From positions 67,392-131,391 of the forward strand of contig NZ_PTJE01000002.1 of NCBI RefSeq assembly GCF_002934445.1: a stretch of DNA of 64,000 bases, in the 5' to 3' direction. The stretch comes from Nonlabens xylanidelens. Its GTDB lineage: Bacteria; Bacteroidota; Bacteroidia; Flavobacteriales; Flavobacteriaceae. Numbering within the stretch: the first letter of the stretch is position 1; each line of letters starts with the position of its first letter. The notes under the pieces were generated by a model. The model made no database searches. It was not told where the DNA came from and saw only the letters and a program-made list of their open reading frames with translations. Below, piece after piece: positions 8,676 through 18,773 of the stretch. The translations under genes and the position numbers were made by a program.

Positions 8676-9515
8676 ATGAGTACAGAGAAAAAAGTATGGT
8701 TTATTACTGGTGTATCATCAGGGTTAGGTAAACAATTAGCTAAAGAAGTATTATCACAAGGACAAATAGTAGTAGGGACTTTTAGAAAGCAAGAACAAGT
8801 TGAAGCTTTTAATAATGAAAATCCAGGTAACTCTTTTGGTGTACTTGTAGATGTAGCTTCTACACAAATGATCGTGGACGGTGTTAAAACTATACTTGAT
8901 AAATTTGGTAAGATCGATGTTGTTGTAAATAATGCTGGTTATGGTATTATGGGTAGTATCGAAGAAATTTCTGACGAAGAAGTAAGAAGACAATTTGAAG
9001 TTAACGTTTTTGGTGTATTAACTACTATTAGAGAAATATTACCGGCTATGCGTAAACAACGTTCTGGTCATATTATTAACGTTACTTCTATTGCAGGACG
9101 TATAGGTTCTCAAGGTTTAGGTATCTACAACGGTTCTAAATTTGCACTAGAAGGAATAGGAGAGGCGCTTGCAGCAGAATTAAAGCCACTTAACATCAAA
9201 GTAACAAACGTAGAGCCAGGTCCATTTAGAACAGAGTGGGCAGGAAGTTCTGCAGCTTATGATAATACAAAAATCGAAGATTACGAAAGCACAGTAGGTG
9301 AGCGTATCAGAAGTTTACAAGAATTAAGCGGTAACCAGCCTGGTGATCCTGCAAAAGCTGCAAACGCGATCTATAAACTAGCACAACTAGAAGAGGCTCC
9401 AGTGCATTTACCATTAGGTAAAATAGCTTATGAAGTTTTTGGAAAAGTAAACAACGGATTAATCGAAGAGCTAGCTAAATTTGAAGATTTAGGTAAGCCA
9501 TGTGATTTTGAATAA
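8676..9515 (+). CDS. Short-chain dehydrogenase/reductase
   Basis: A 279-residue SDR. It shows the cofactor motif TGVSSGLG (~11-18), NNAG (~90), the catalytic Ser in INVTS and YNGSK (~155). A longer C-terminal substrate region (~190-279) resembles the group often annotated as oxidoreductase, SDR family NAD(P)-dependent. The loop PGPFRTEW after strand 6 is characteristic. It is monocistronic, with its own promoter box and terminator. The substrate cannot be inferred. Confidence 0.92.
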   Translation: MSTEKKVWFITGVSSGLGKQLAKEVLSQGQIVVGTFRKQEQVEAFNNENPGNSFGVLVDVASTQMIVDGVKTILDKFGKIDVVVNNAGYGIMGSIEEISDEEVRRQFEVNVFGVLTTIREILPAMRKQRSGHIINVTSIAGRIGSQGLGIYNGSKFALEGIGEALAAELKPLNIKVTNVEPGPFRTEWAGSSAAYDNTKIEDYESTVGERIRSLQELSGNQPGDPAKAANAIYKLAQLEEAPVHLPLGKIAYEVFGKVNNGLIEELAKFEDLGKPCDFE

Positions 9516-9541
9516 GTTTATGTAATTCATTTATATCATAT

Positions 9542-9568
9542 AAAAACCGCCTAAGAGGCGGTTTTTTT
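9542..9568 (+). terminator. Rho-independent terminator
   Basis: An 11-bp stem (9542-9552 with 9556-9566) with loop AAG, rich in G-C at the tip, followed by a T-run, 26 bases after the dehydrogenase stop. Confidence 0.85.
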
Positions 9569-9604
9569 GTTTACAATTGTAATACTTTAATTAATTCTTC
9601 TTTT

Positions 9605-10582
9605 ATGATGTCTCTTTTTAATAGAAAATATATAATCAACTGTATATCTATTAGCTTTTGTGCGGCATTGATTTATGGATGTTCTACTGGAAAAAGTTCA
9701 GTGAACAATAATGAAAGCACAACAGCATCTTACAATTTAAATCCAAATCTCACTCCTTCAGAAAACTTTGATTTATCTCATTGGAAAATTACTTTATCAT
9801 CAGGAGAAGAGAAAAACGTAGAAGAAATTAATAATGGATTTACATTAGATAATCAATTCTATACAGACTCTAAAGATGGTGGTATGGTCTTTAAAAATTA
9901 TCCTAAAGGAGCAGGGACAACGGTAAATTCTACTTATTCTAGAGTGGAATTACGCGAGATGTTGCGTGGAAAAAATTCTAGTATCGATACCAAAGGTATT
10001 AATTCAAATAATTGGGTTTTTAGTTCTTCTACCAAAGAAAATCAAGAAATAGCTGGAGCTGTAGATGGTGTTTTAAGAGCTACTTTAAAAATCAATAGAG
10101 TTACAGAAACTTCTGGTAGTCCAGATCAAGTGGGTAGGATTATCATAGGACAAATTCATGCCAGTGATGACGAGCCTATCCGTCTATATTATCACAAACA
10201 GCCAGATCATAGAAAAGGAGCTATTTATTTTGCCCATGAACCACGTAATAGACCAGATATTTATGAAAATATGTTAGGCAATTATGTGAGTGAAAAAGGA
10301 AGTACCGCTGGAAAATACAACGGTTCTAGTAGCCCTAGTAATGGAATTGCTCTTAACGAAGAGTTTTCTTATAGAATAGAGGTAAAAGGTAATCTGTTAA
10401 AAGTAGATCTTTTTGATGAAAGTGGTAAAAACATATCTTCTAAAGAAATAGACATGTCTACAAGCGGTTTTGCAAATGACTGGTTGTACTTTAAAGCAGG
10501 TATCTATTCTGCAAATAAAAAAGTATTGAGCTCTTCTGACTATGAGCAGGCTACTTTTTATAAGTTAGAGGCGAATCATTAA
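9605..10582 (+). CDS. Polysaccharide lyase family 7 alginate lyase, lipoprotein
   Basis: Cleaves alginate by beta-elimination. The three PL7 signature blocks are present: RVELREM (~117-123, expected R-x-E-L-R), GQIHA (~185-189, expected Q-I/V-H) and YFKAGIYSA (~296-304, expected YFKAGxYxQ). The catalytic Arg, Gln, His and Tyr are therefore all retained. An N-terminal hydrophobic segment ends in a lipobox IYGCS (~24), so the mature enzyme is probably a surface or periplasmic lipoprotein. Two adjacent ATGs (9605, 9608) could serve as start. No SusCD pair or other alginate gene is near, so it is a lone enzyme here. It suggests life on brown-algal material. Confidence 0.92.
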   Translation: MMSLFNRKYIINCISISFCAALIYGCSTGKSSVNNNESTTASYNLNPNLTPSENFDLSHWKITLSSGEEKNVEEINNGFTLDNQFYTDSKDGGMVFKNYPKGAGTTVNSTYSRVELREMLRGKNSSIDTKGINSNNWVFSSSTKENQEIAGAVDGVLRATLKINRVTETSGSPDQVGRIIIGQIHASDDEPIRLYYHKQPDHRKGAIYFAHEPRNRPDIYENMLGNYVSEKGSTAGKYNGSSSPSNGIALNEEFSYRIEVKGNLLKVDLFDESGKNISSKEIDMSTSGFANDWLYFKAGIYSANKKVLSSSDYEQATFYKLEANH

Positions 10583-10627
10583 TTAATTTAATTGATCAAT
10601 TTTAAGGAATACGTTACGTTTTGAATA

Positions 10628-12058
10628 TCATTTAGTTTCAATTATTTCATATTTACTTTTCTTGTAACCTATAAATTGTTTGTCATCATTTAATTCAATT
10701 TTATCATATTTGGTTTTTGTCATTAAGGTACCATTAGCATCAAATAATAATATTTTTTTTCCTTTTCTCATTAGGTAATGATTGTTGAGAAAAGAGATGT
10801 TTTTAAACTCAAATTCTGTTAACCAGCCTAACTTTGAGTCATACAAAGCATATTTATCCTTTTTGTTTACAATGTATCTTACCTCTCTATAATTAGTGTC
10901 TACGTCCAATACTACATTTTGACAAATTGATTCATATTTAGGTTCTAGAATAGTTTCAATTTTATCAGTTATTCGCAAAACTCCCCATTTTTCACCAAAC
11001 TTGTTTTGAATTATTAACTCATCTTCCTTAAAAGTTTGTGATTGAGGAATATTGATGGAATCAAACGTGGTTTCTTTCCAAGTATTAAGATTTATTAAAG
11101 TAGATTTATTATCCTTTATTCCTACCGTAAAAGTTTTATTTGCTCCTATAATTTCAGAGTAGTCTCCGGTCATTTTTTTATAATTACTAAAGGAATAATA
11201 ACTTCTAAGTTGATTATTAATTGTTAAAAACCCATCAACGTATCGTTGTACATAATTCGATGGATTAAAAATCTCCAACCCTTCAAATTCTCCAACTAGT
11301 TTAAAATTATTATCAAACATTGATTTTTTAGAGTTCTCTTTTTCAGCAACTATACAATTATTAAACATTGTCACTTTTTTGAAGTCAAAGGGGACCAAAG
11401 TATCATTGGAGCTATTGATAATGCCTACCTTGTTTTGATTTTTAAGAATGACAATATTCTTGTTTATAAATTGAACTTTATCATAAACTATGTTTTTATA
11501 AAGTGAGATGTCTACCAAGTTTTCTCTAACTTTATTATAAGTCAATTTTACTTTATCATAAAGTTCATGGTAAAATGGTTTCTCATTTACAATTCGATAA
11601 ACAACATATCCATTATTTTTTTTACTGTAACCATCATCTTTTACCATCAATGTATATCTAGGTGGATAGTCAGATTTGCTAGGAGTAGGATCAAGAATAA
11701 CGTAGTTTTCTAGATCTTCCAAATTTTCTTTTACTACCTTTTTGTTTACAAATTTTATAGAATAACAATAGATCTGGGAATCTTTTATTTCATAGACTCG
11801 TTTCCAACTAGATCGTGGCTTTAAATAGGCAATAGTGCTAATAGATACATCTTCATCAGTGACAACTTTTTTAAATAAAGGAAAGATATGAGTACTTAAA
11901 GTATCTCTGGTTTTATTATAGATACCTTCAACCAGTAAATTATACATTTTTAAATCTGTCGATTTTAAATTTTCTATAGATTGGTATTCCTTCAAATCTT
12001 GTGAAAAAGATATTTTGATAGCAAGAAAACAGAACAGGAAGAAAAACTTGAATTTCAT
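10628..12058 (-). CDS. Secreted WG-repeat-like protein
   Basis: A 476-residue protein with a signal peptide (hydrophobic 4-17, cleavage after ISFSQ). Several degenerate WG-type repeats are visible: NKVGIIN...LVPFDFKKV, KWGVLR...ILEPKYESI and KYALYD...LTEFEFKNI. WG repeats form beta-structured extracytoplasmic domains of unclear function. The N-terminal ~150 residues are distinct and have no motif that I know. It converges on the alginate lyase gene, 45 bases away, with no terminator visible in that gap. Confidence 0.75.
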   Translation of the reverse strand: MKFKFFFLFCFLAIKISFSQDLKEYQSIENLKSTDLKMYNLLVEGIYNKTRDTLSTHIFPLFKKVVTDEDVSISTIAYLKPRSSWKRVYEIKDSQIYCYSIKFVNKKVVKENLEDLENYVILDPTPSKSDYPPRYTLMVKDDGYSKKNNGYVVYRIVNEKPFYHELYDKVKLTYNKVRENLVDISLYKNIVYDKVQFINKNIVILKNQNKVGIINSSNDTLVPFDFKKVTMFNNCIVAEKENSKKSMFDNNFKLVGEFEGLEIFNPSNYVQRYVDGFLTINNQLRSYYSFSNYKKMTGDYSEIIGANKTFTVGIKDNKSTLINLNTWKETTFDSINIPQSQTFKEDELIIQNKFGEKWGVLRITDKIETILEPKYESICQNVVLDVDTNYREVRYIVNKKDKYALYDSKLGWLTEFEFKNISFLNNHYLMRKGKKILLFDANGTLMTKTKYDKIELNDDKQFIGYKKSKYEIIETK

Positions 12059-12133
12059 TTGTTTTTTTACAATTTACAATAAAAATTAGAATCAAACTAT
12101 TCTACACAGCTATAGATACTTTTAACTAATTTA

Positions 12134-12169
12134 AATAAAAAAATCCCTAAACCGTTGGTTTAGGGATTT
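12134..12169 (-). terminator. Rho-independent terminator of dnaK
   Basis: A 13-bp stem (12141-12153 with 12157-12169) with loop GTT. On the minus strand it is followed by a T-run (plus-strand A's at 12137-12143). It lies ~50 bases beyond the dnaK stop. Confidence 0.85.
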
Positions 12170-12220
12170 TAAATATTAACTGTTTACTGTCACTGCGACT
12201 GTAAACTAAATAAGCATTGC

Positions 12221-14110
12221 TTACTTTACTTCTTCAAAGTCTACGTCTTCTACATCACTAGTGTCATCAGCAGCTGCGCCAGCGTCACCTGCAGGTTGTC
12301 CACCTTCTTGTTGCGCTTTAGCCATTTCTTCACTAACACCAGCCCAAACTTGGTTTAATTTTTCCATAGCAGGATCAATTACAGTAAGTTCTTTAGTTTC
12401 AAAAGCTACTTTTAATTCGTTAAGAGCTTCTTCAATTGGAGCTTTTTTATCAGCTGGAATCTTCTCACCAAATTCCTCAAGTTGAGTTTCCGTTTGGAAA
12501 ATCAATTGATCTGCAGCGTTAAGTTTGTCAGCTGTTTCTTTTGCTTTTGCATCAGCATCAGCATTTGCAGCAGCATCTTGCTTCATTTTCTCGATTTCTT
12601 CTTCAGACAGTCCAGAAGAAGCCTCGATACGGATATCTTGTTTCTTACCAGTTGCTTTATCTTCAGCACTTACTTTAATAATACCGTTTGCATCGATGTC
12701 AAAGGTTACTTCAATTTGTGGAGTACCTCTTCTCGCTGGTGCGATATCAGATAAGTGGAATCTACCGATAGTATTGTTATCGTTTGCCATAGCACGCTCA
12801 CCTTGGATTACGTGAATCTCAACACTTGGTTGATTATCTGCAGCAGTAGAGAATACCTGAGATTTTTTAGTTGGGATAGTTGTGTTAGACTCAATTAATT
12901 TAGTCATAACACCACCCATAGTCTCGATACCTAAAGAAAGTGGAGTAACATCAAGTAAAAGAACGTCTTTTACATCACCAGTTAATACACCACCTTGGAT
13001 AGCAGCACCTACAGCAACAACTTCATCAGGATTTACTCCTTTTGATGGCTTCTTACCGAAAAATTTCTCTACAGCTTCTTGCACAGCAGGAATACGAGTA
13101 GAACCACCTACAAGAATAATCTCATCGATATCACCTGTAGAAAGACCTGCGTTTTTCAATGCAGTTTTACATGGCTCGATAGTTCTTTTTACTAAGTCAG
13201 AAATTAATTGCTCAAAAGCAGACTTTGTAAGAGTTTTCACAAGGTGCTTAGGTCCTGAAGCAGTAGCAGTTACATAAGGTAAGTTAACCTCAGTTTGTGC
13301 ACTAGAAGAAAGCTCAATTTTAGCTTTTTCTGCAGCTTCTTTAAGACGTTGTAAAGCCATTGGGTCCTGACGTAAATCAATACCTTCAGCAGCGTTAAAA
13401 TCGTCAGCTAACCAGTTAATGATTTTTTGATCAACATCATCACCACCTAGGTGAGTATCACCATCTGTAGCAAGTACTTCAAATACACCGTCACCTAATT
13501 CTAGGATAGATACATCATGTGTACCACCACCAAAATCAAATACTACGATTTTTTGATCTGTATCTTTTTTATCTAATCCATAAGCTAGTGCCGCAGCAGT
13601 AGGCTCATTAATAATACGCTCAACTTTAAGACCAGCGATCTCACCAGCTTCTTTAGTTGCCTGACGTTGAGAATCGTTAAAGTATGCAGGTACAGTAATT
13701 ACTGCTCCAGTTACTTCTTGTCCTAAATAATCTTCAGCAGTTTTCTTCATTTTTTGAAGAATCATTGCACTTAATTCTTGTGGAGTATAAAGACGACCAT
13801 CGATATCAACACGTGGTGTATCATTGTCTCCTTTTACTACAGAGTAAGGTACATATCCAGTTTCTTTAGAAGATTCACTGAATTTGTTACCCATAAAACG
13901 CTTGATAGATGCAACCGTTTTAGTTGGGTTAGTTACTGCTTGTCTTTTTGCAGGATCTCCTACTTTAATTTCACCACCTTCTACAAAGGCGATTACAGAT
14001 GGAGTTGTTCTTTTTCCTTCTGCATTAGGTATTACTACAGGCTCGCTTCCTTCCATTACGGATACACAACTGTTAGTTGTACCTAAGTCTATTCCTATTA
14101 TTTTACTCAT
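12221..14110 (-). CDS. dnaK: Molecular chaperone DnaK (Hsp70)
   Basis: Full-length 629-residue Hsp70. The ATPase domain begins [15 protein letters not shown], with the phosphate loops DFGGGT (~193) and VGGSTRIP (~334). The interdomain linker is [15 protein letters not shown] (~383). The substrate-binding domain and helical lid follow, and the C-terminus ends in the acidic [11 protein letters not shown] typical of bacterial DnaK. It folds nascent and stress-damaged proteins in the cytoplasm with DnaJ and GrpE, which are not in this window. It is monocistronic. The upstream region carries repeated TGACAT motifs rather than a CIRCE element. Confidence 0.98.
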   Translation of the reverse strand: MSKIIGIDLGTTNSCVSVMEGSEPVVIPNAEGKRTTPSVIAFVEGGEIKVGDPAKRQAVTNPTKTVASIKRFMGNKFSESSKETGYVPYSVVKGDNDTPRVDIDGRLYTPQELSAMILQKMKKTAEDYLGQEVTGAVITVPAYFNDSQRQATKEAGEIAGLKVERIINEPTAAALAYGLDKKDTDQKIVVFDFGGGTHDVSILELGDGVFEVLATDGDTHLGGDDVDQKIINWLADDFNAAEGIDLRQDPMALQRLKEAAEKAKIELSSSAQTEVNLPYVTATASGPKHLVKTLTKSAFEQLISDLVKRTIEPCKTALKNAGLSTGDIDEIILVGGSTRIPAVQEAVEKFFGKKPSKGVNPDEVVAVGAAIQGGVLTGDVKDVLLLDVTPLSLGIETMGGVMTKLIESNTTIPTKKSQVFSTAADNQPSVEIHVIQGERAMANDNNTIGRFHLSDIAPARRGTPQIEVTFDIDANGIIKVSAEDKATGKKQDIRIEASSGLSEEEIEKMKQDAAANADADAKAKETADKLNAADQLIFQTETQLEEFGEKIPADKKAPIEEALNELKVAFETKELTVIDPAMEKLNQVWAGVSEEMAKAQQEGGQPAGDAGAAADDTSDVEDVDFEEVK

Positions 14111-14176
14111 TATAAATGTATTTTAATTTTTAGTTTCAATTTTTATTATGCTTTCCTTAAGTCAATGTTTGTGCCA

Positions 14177-14215
14177 TGACATAAGTAGTGACATGATGTC
14201 ATTTCTGTATGACAT
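14177..14215. promoter_or_regulatory. Cluster of TGACAT motifs upstream of dnaK
   Basis: TGACAT occurs at 14177-14182, 14189-14194 and 14210-14215. An inverted copy at 14196-14201 makes TGACATGATGTCA a perfect 13-bp palindrome at 14189-14201. The cluster lies 67-105 bases upstream of the dnaK ATG. A regulatory role is inferred from the repetition only. Confidence 0.4.
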
Positions 14216-14257
14216 ATTGATTTAATTTATGTTTTATAAAATGTGGTATGTGTGTTA

Positions 14258-14273
14258 CGCTTTCGCGAAAGCG
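14258..14273. repeat. 16-bp palindrome, intergenic copy
   Basis: Exact CGCTTTCGCGAAAGCG in the divergent dnaK/sdaA spacer. Confidence 0.95.
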
Positions 14274-14448
14274 GACAAAACCAAAGTTCTCCTTATTTAT
14301 TGAGCTAAATATGGCAGTAAAATACTGTCTTACAATGGCAGTCGTACTGATGAATTATTAATTTTAAAGTGTTGTAATCACTATTTAATAATTAAAGTGT
14401 CTATAACCTACATTATGTTTACTTTTACCCAGCAAATTTGGAAAAAGA

Positions 14449-15897
14449 ATGTCACAAAGTACCCCAGTAAAAATAGAAGCTATAAGTGTATTTGATATGC
14501 TCAAAATAGGTGTAGGACCTTCCAGTTCTCACACGCTAGGACCATGGAGAGCGGCACGTAACTTTTTAGGAAAACTGAAGGATAAAAATAGATTGCATCT
14601 AGTTAAAGAAATAGAAGTAGACTTGTACGGTTCTCTATCTCTTACTGGTAAAGGTCATGCTACTGACCTAGCTTGTATTTTAGGATTAACAAATGCAGAC
14701 CCTCAAACTTGTGACATAGATGAGATACCACAAATAGTAGATTATATTACAAATCAAAAATTATTGCAACTGGACGGTGTGCACTTAATTAATTTTGATC
14801 CTAAGACTCAAATACATTTTCACCGTAAATTTTTACCATATCATCCCAACGGCTTTAGATTTAAGGCTACCTTAAATACCGGCAAAGTCGTTTTTGAAAC
14901 TTACTATAGTATAGGTGGTGGTTTCTTTGTTCAAAAAGAACGTAAAAGATCTGCTCGTAAAGTAGCCCTTTTTGAATGTTTTCCTAGACCTATTTCTAAG
15001 GCGACAGAATTACTAGCATATTGCGAGCGAGAAAACAAATCTGTTTCTCAAATAGTTCTTGAAAACGAAGAATACCTACACGATCCAGTAGACATCGATC
15101 AAAGACTTAAAGAAATTTGGGACGTGATGCTCGATTCCATGTACACAGGTTGTCATACAGAAGGTGTTTTACCAGGTGGTCTTAATGTGAGAAGAAGAGC
15201 ATATGACACCCATGATCGATTACAGAAAGGAAAACCGTATTCTAATAAAGAAGAATGGATAGAAGCTATACGTAATACTGAGGTTAAATTTAGAGAAATT
15301 TTAAAATGGGTTTCTTGTTTTGCACTAGCTGTAAATGAAGTAAATGCATCTTTAGGTCGTGTGGTAACTGCTCCTACTAATGGTAGTGCCGGTGTTATAC
15401 CTGCTGTAATCATGTATTACATGACCATAGAAAATCACGATGCAGATTTTAACGACGTAAAGAAATTCTTATTAGTCGCAGGAGAAATAGGAGCGTTGTT
15501 TAAAAAAGGAGCGACCATAAGTGCTGCTATGGGTGGTTGCCAGGCAGAAATAGGTGTGAGTAGCGCCATGGCTGCAGGTGCGTTAACTGAGCTTATGGGT
15601 GGCTCGCCAGCACAAGTACTTATGGCTAGTGAAATAGCTATGGAACATCATTTAGGTCTTACTTGTGATCCTATAGGTGGATTAGTTCAAATACCTTGTA
15701 TAGAACGTAATGCCATGGGAGCAATTAAAGCAATTAATGCTTGTGAAATGGCTCTCGATGCAGATGCTAAAAATGCTAAAGTACCGCTAGACAAAGTGAT
15801 AGATACCATGTGGCAAACTGCTCTAGATATGAATACTAAGTATAAAGAAACTAGTGAAGGTGGTCTGGCAGTGAATGTGGCACTATCTGATTGTTAA
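14449..15897 (+). CDS. sdaA: L-serine ammonia-lyase, single-chain iron-sulfur type
   Basis: Deaminates L-serine to pyruvate. The 482-residue protein fuses the beta-like N-terminal domain, starting with GVGPSSSHTLGPW (~23-35), to the catalytic alpha domain. Three cysteines expected to hold the 4Fe-4S cluster are present in GGCQAEIG, LTCDPIGG and IPCIERNAMG. The catalytic-domain motif TAPTNGSAGVIPAV (~307) is clear. Length is normal. It is transcribed away from dnaK as a single gene. Confidence 0.95.
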   Translation: MSQSTPVKIEAISVFDMLKIGVGPSSSHTLGPWRAARNFLGKLKDKNRLHLVKEIEVDLYGSLSLTGKGHATDLACILGLTNADPQTCDIDEIPQIVDYITNQKLLQLDGVHLINFDPKTQIHFHRKFLPYHPNGFRFKATLNTGKVVFETYYSIGGGFFVQKERKRSARKVALFECFPRPISKATELLAYCERENKSVSQIVLENEEYLHDPVDIDQRLKEIWDVMLDSMYTGCHTEGVLPGGLNVRRRAYDTHDRLQKGKPYSNKEEWIEAIRNTEVKFREILKWVSCFALAVNEVNASLGRVVTAPTNGSAGVIPAVIMYYMTIENHDADFNDVKKFLLVAGEIGALFKKGATISAAMGGCQAEIGVSSAMAAGALTELMGGSPAQVLMASEIAMEHHLGLTCDPIGGLVQIPCIERNAMGAIKAINACEMALDADAKNAKVPLDKVIDTMWQTALDMNTKYKETSEGGLAVNVALSDC

Positions 15898-15984
15898 AAT
15901 CGCTTTTTGTTTATATAGATTTTATAATAAAGCTGATAATTATACAAATTGTTTGTTGATCCTTTTGAAAAACACTTAAATTAT

Positions 15985-16560
15985 ATGATCAAAAAACAAC
16001 CATTTAACATTTCTATAGAGTTTGTACTTGTGGTATAAAATTTTTACAAATAGTAAACGTAGAAAAAACAGCAATTACTACTACAGATTCTGAATACAGA
16101 AGTTTCTTTCTATTAGGGAATTTATATTCAAAATCTTCTCCTAATGGAGATTTTAAAGTCATAATTGACGATATAAAGTCTATATACCTTAATATTAGGT
16201 GATAAAGGAGTTTTAAGTATCGGTGCTAATGGTTACAAATAGTTGCGAGTATTTAAGGATAAACCTTCTCAAGTATTTTTCTATCAGGTAAAAGGTGGAA
16301 ATGTAGAAGAGGTTTATGGCGGTTCCGCTTTCGCGAAAGCGGAAAAATTCCAGCTAGATTCTTTAAAACCAATTAAAACGAGGTTGTTACCTATATTTAT
16401 AACGCCATATATAGGTTATGATATAGGCCAGGTAGGTATAGAAAATCAAAATAGTTCTAAGTTTTATAACAGTTATGGTGGCCTTTTTACTTCACAGGTT
16501 TCTTATTTCCATGGAAAAGATGGAGGCAGATTGCAATTAAGTCTTATACTTTCTAAATAA
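15985..16560 (+). pseudogene. Decayed gene, frameshifted and interrupted
   Basis: Coding-like sequence continues through several frames. An ATG at 15985 opens 17 codons. The frame starting near 16011 reads well (GIKFLQIVNVEKTAITT onward) to a TGA at 16200-16202. The frame at 16183-16239 then continues (LGDKGVLSIGANGYK) to an in-frame TAG at 16240-16242, after which the same frame is open to TAA at 16558-16560. At least one frameshift and one nonsense change are needed to join them. The last segment has a palindrome insertion encoding SAFAKAE. The original family is not recognised. The alternative is a short real gene starting at the TTG at 16243. Confidence 0.55.
16326..16341. repeat. 16-bp palindrome inside the decayed gene
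   Basis: Exact copy with extended TTC/GAA arms (16323-16344). In the local frame it reads SAFAKAE. Confidence 0.95.
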
Positions 16561-16663
16561 TTATAGAGCCATTTATGTAAATAAAACTAAAATCTACCGT
16601 TTTTGTATTCTTTAATTATGATGGTAAACGTAACAAACAGTACATTTATACCACTAATATAGT

Positions 16664-17173
16664 ATGATGACTAACGACCAAGTTCTAGCCGCTGGCTTGC
16701 CTAACATAGAGGATACTGATTTTCAAAAACACCCTAAAAGGTTTTTGAACAAAAAACTGATTGCAACTTTGCTCTTTTTTGTACCATCTCTTGCTGGTGT
16801 AATTATACCTTTTTTCACTACCAGTGAACATCCATGGGTATGGAAAACTACTGGTGGCATTTGGCTAGTAGCATTAATTGTTACTATTTTTCTTGCTTAT
16901 AAAGGATACTTTGTAAGAGGTTATGTACTTAGAGAACAAGATATTACTTATAAAAAAGGCTGGCTGTTTCATAGTCAGATTACGGTACCATTTAATAGAA
17001 TACAACATACCGAGATCAATCATGGTCCTATAGACCGCATGTTTAAATTGTGTCAACTGGATATTTTTACTGCTGGTGGTAGCTCTAGTGATTTAAGTAT
17101 AAGTGGTCTAGACCCAGAAGATGCTGCAAAATTAAAGGAGTATATCTCAGGTAAATTATCGCACTATGCTTAA
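16664..17173 (+). CDS. Bacterial PH-domain membrane protein (YdbS-like)
   Basis: A 169-residue protein with two membrane segments (~32-52 and ~60-80) followed by a bPH2 domain. The domain is recognisable by VRGYVLREQDITYKKGW, then TVPFNRIQHTEINHGPIDR and QLDIFTAGGS, the standard order of the YdbS family. It overlaps the next gene by 8 bases, and the pair is the usual YdbS/YdbT arrangement. Role unknown; the family is membrane-anchored. Confidence 0.88.
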   Translation: MMTNDQVLAAGLPNIEDTDFQKHPKRFLNKKLIATLLFFVPSLAGVIIPFFTTSEHPWVWKTTGGIWLVALIVTIFLAYKGYFVRGYVLREQDITYKKGWLFHSQITVPFNRIQHTEINHGPIDRMFKLCQLDIFTAGGSSSDLSISGLDPEDAAKLKEYISGKLSHYA

Positions 17174-18734
17174 TTTATCGACACCACAAAGACAAAGTAA
17201 GAAGATCATAGCCTTTTACCTTTTTAAAAGTATAAAAGGACTTTTATTTTATTTCTTATTTGCAGCCATAGGTACTAGGTCTATGGGAGAAGAAGCGTGG
17301 TACATCATCGCATTAATTTCTTTTGTAGCGATTATGTCACTAGTATCTCCTGTAATTAAGTATATCTATTTTACTTTTCACCTAGAGAGTGACGAGTTGA
17401 TTATACAAAAAGGACTTATTCAAAAAGAGCGTAAAGCAATACCTCTAGAACGTATACAATCCATTAATATCACACAAAATGTTGTGCAACGTATTCTAGG
17501 TATCGTTTCTCTAGAAGTCGATACTGCAGGATCTAAAGCCAAAGAATTAGAGATACCTGGATTAGATCGAGAATTTGCAAGCCAATTTAAAGAGTTATTA
17601 CAAGAACGTAAAGAAGAAATAGTAGAAGTTTTTAATGTAGAAACAGAATCTGCCATTGTTGACAATGATCTAGAATCTAATACGGAATTTAACGATACAA
17701 CCGCAAATACAATTAAAAAAGAAACAACCTATAAAAAGCTAAAGGACCAGATAGAAACACCTATTCTTAAACTAGGTTTAATGGATCTTCTCAAAGTAGG
17801 TATAACACAAAATCATTTAAAAAGTGGAGGCCTAGCCATAGGGGTTGTATTCGGTAGTTGGTACAATATTAAGGAGATTCTAGAAGAGTATTTTGGCGAC
17901 TGGTTAGAGCAGTTTTCTTTTGAAAATGTTATTTCTGGAACGAGTATAGGTCTGGCAGTTGCTGCCATTGTTGCATTTTTGTTTTTCTCTGTAATTATAA
18001 GTTTGATACTAGCAATTAATAAGTATTGGAATTTTAGCATGGTAAAAAAAGGTGCCGATCTAGAAATTGAAATGGGGTTATTAAATAAAAAGGAGATCAA
18101 AATACCATTAAGTAAAGTTCAGATCTTAGAGTTTCATTCTAATCCGTTGAGAAAATTATTAGGTTTTCAAACGGCACAAATATTTCAAGCACAGTCTACT
18201 AATGATAAACTAAGCCATGTGTCTGTTCCTGCATGTACGGTGGCACATCAAAAGGTTCTACAGCACTTAATATTTAAACAACCGGTCGAAGAAACTGAAA
18301 TTGAGTTGATTTGCAATCCATGGTCTCATGCGCGGCTACGTTTTTATATACTCTCCATTTTTATAATACCTAGTGTAGGAACTGCCATTTATTTTGAGCA
18401 ATACTTAGCTATCATTCCTTTGTTATTATTCATGATTCTATTGATCTGTATGGCATTTATGTACGGTAAAAAAAGCAAGATTGTTAAGGACGATGATTTT
18501 GTGGTATTTAAAAAAGGATGGCTTTTCCCTAAAACTATTATCTCACCTATTTTTAAAACACAGGCTGTAGAAAAATGGCGCAGTGTATTTCTTAAACGTA
18601 GGAGAGAGGCTCATTTTAAATTACATACAGCAGCTGGTACAAGAGGGTTGCGTTATTTCAAAGAAGATCAATTAAATACATTGATTAATACTGTTAACAA
18701 TCAGGTGATTTGCAGTGAACAGAAATGGATGTAG
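17166..18734 (+). CDS. Multi-bPH2-domain membrane protein (YdbT-like)
   Basis: A 522-residue partner of the preceding gene, overlapping it by 8 bases. It has paired membrane segments, each followed by a bPH2 domain. The first is at ~65-150 (ELIIQKGLIQKERKAIPLERIQSI), the second at ~285-375 (DLEIEMGLLNKKEIKIPLSKVQIL) and a third C-terminal one at ~430-510 (FVVFKKGWLFPKTIISPIFKTQ). An acidic linker lies at ~155-190. Three-domain length is usual for YdbT proteins. Function unknown. Confidence 0.88.
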   Translation: MLNLSTPQRQSKKIIAFYLFKSIKGLLFYFLFAAIGTRSMGEEAWYIIALISFVAIMSLVSPVIKYIYFTFHLESDELIIQKGLIQKERKAIPLERIQSINITQNVVQRILGIVSLEVDTAGSKAKELEIPGLDREFASQFKELLQERKEEIVEVFNVETESAIVDNDLESNTEFNDTTANTIKKETTYKKLKDQIETPILKLGLMDLLKVGITQNHLKSGGLAIGVVFGSWYNIKEILEEYFGDWLEQFSFENVISGTSIGLAVAAIVAFLFFSVIISLILAINKYWNFSMVKKGADLEIEMGLLNKKEIKIPLSKVQILEFHSNPLRKLLGFQTAQIFQAQSTNDKLSHVSVPACTVAHQKVLQHLIFKQPVEETEIELICNPWSHARLRFYILSIFIIPSVGTAIYFEQYLAIIPLLLFMILLICMAFMYGKKSKIVKDDDFVVFKKGWLFPKTIISPIFKTQAVEKWRSVFLKRRREAHFKLHTAAGTRGLRYFKEDQLNTLINTVNNQVICSEQKWM

Positions 18735-18773
18735 ATATATAATTCCTTTCTTAGATTATAATTTTTATAATTC

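Noticed and set aside
12261-14126. Several long open frames on the plus strand across dnaK
   Set aside because: They are antisense shadows of a strongly biased, highly conserved gene and have no start signals or family similarity.
14111-14448. CIRCE operator at dnaK
   Set aside because: No TTAGCACTC-N9-GAGTGCTAA or near match is present; only TGACAT repeats are.
16243-16560. Open frame as an intact 105-residue gene
   Set aside because: The coding-like text continues upstream of its TTG through a stop and a frameshift, so decay of a longer gene is more likely.
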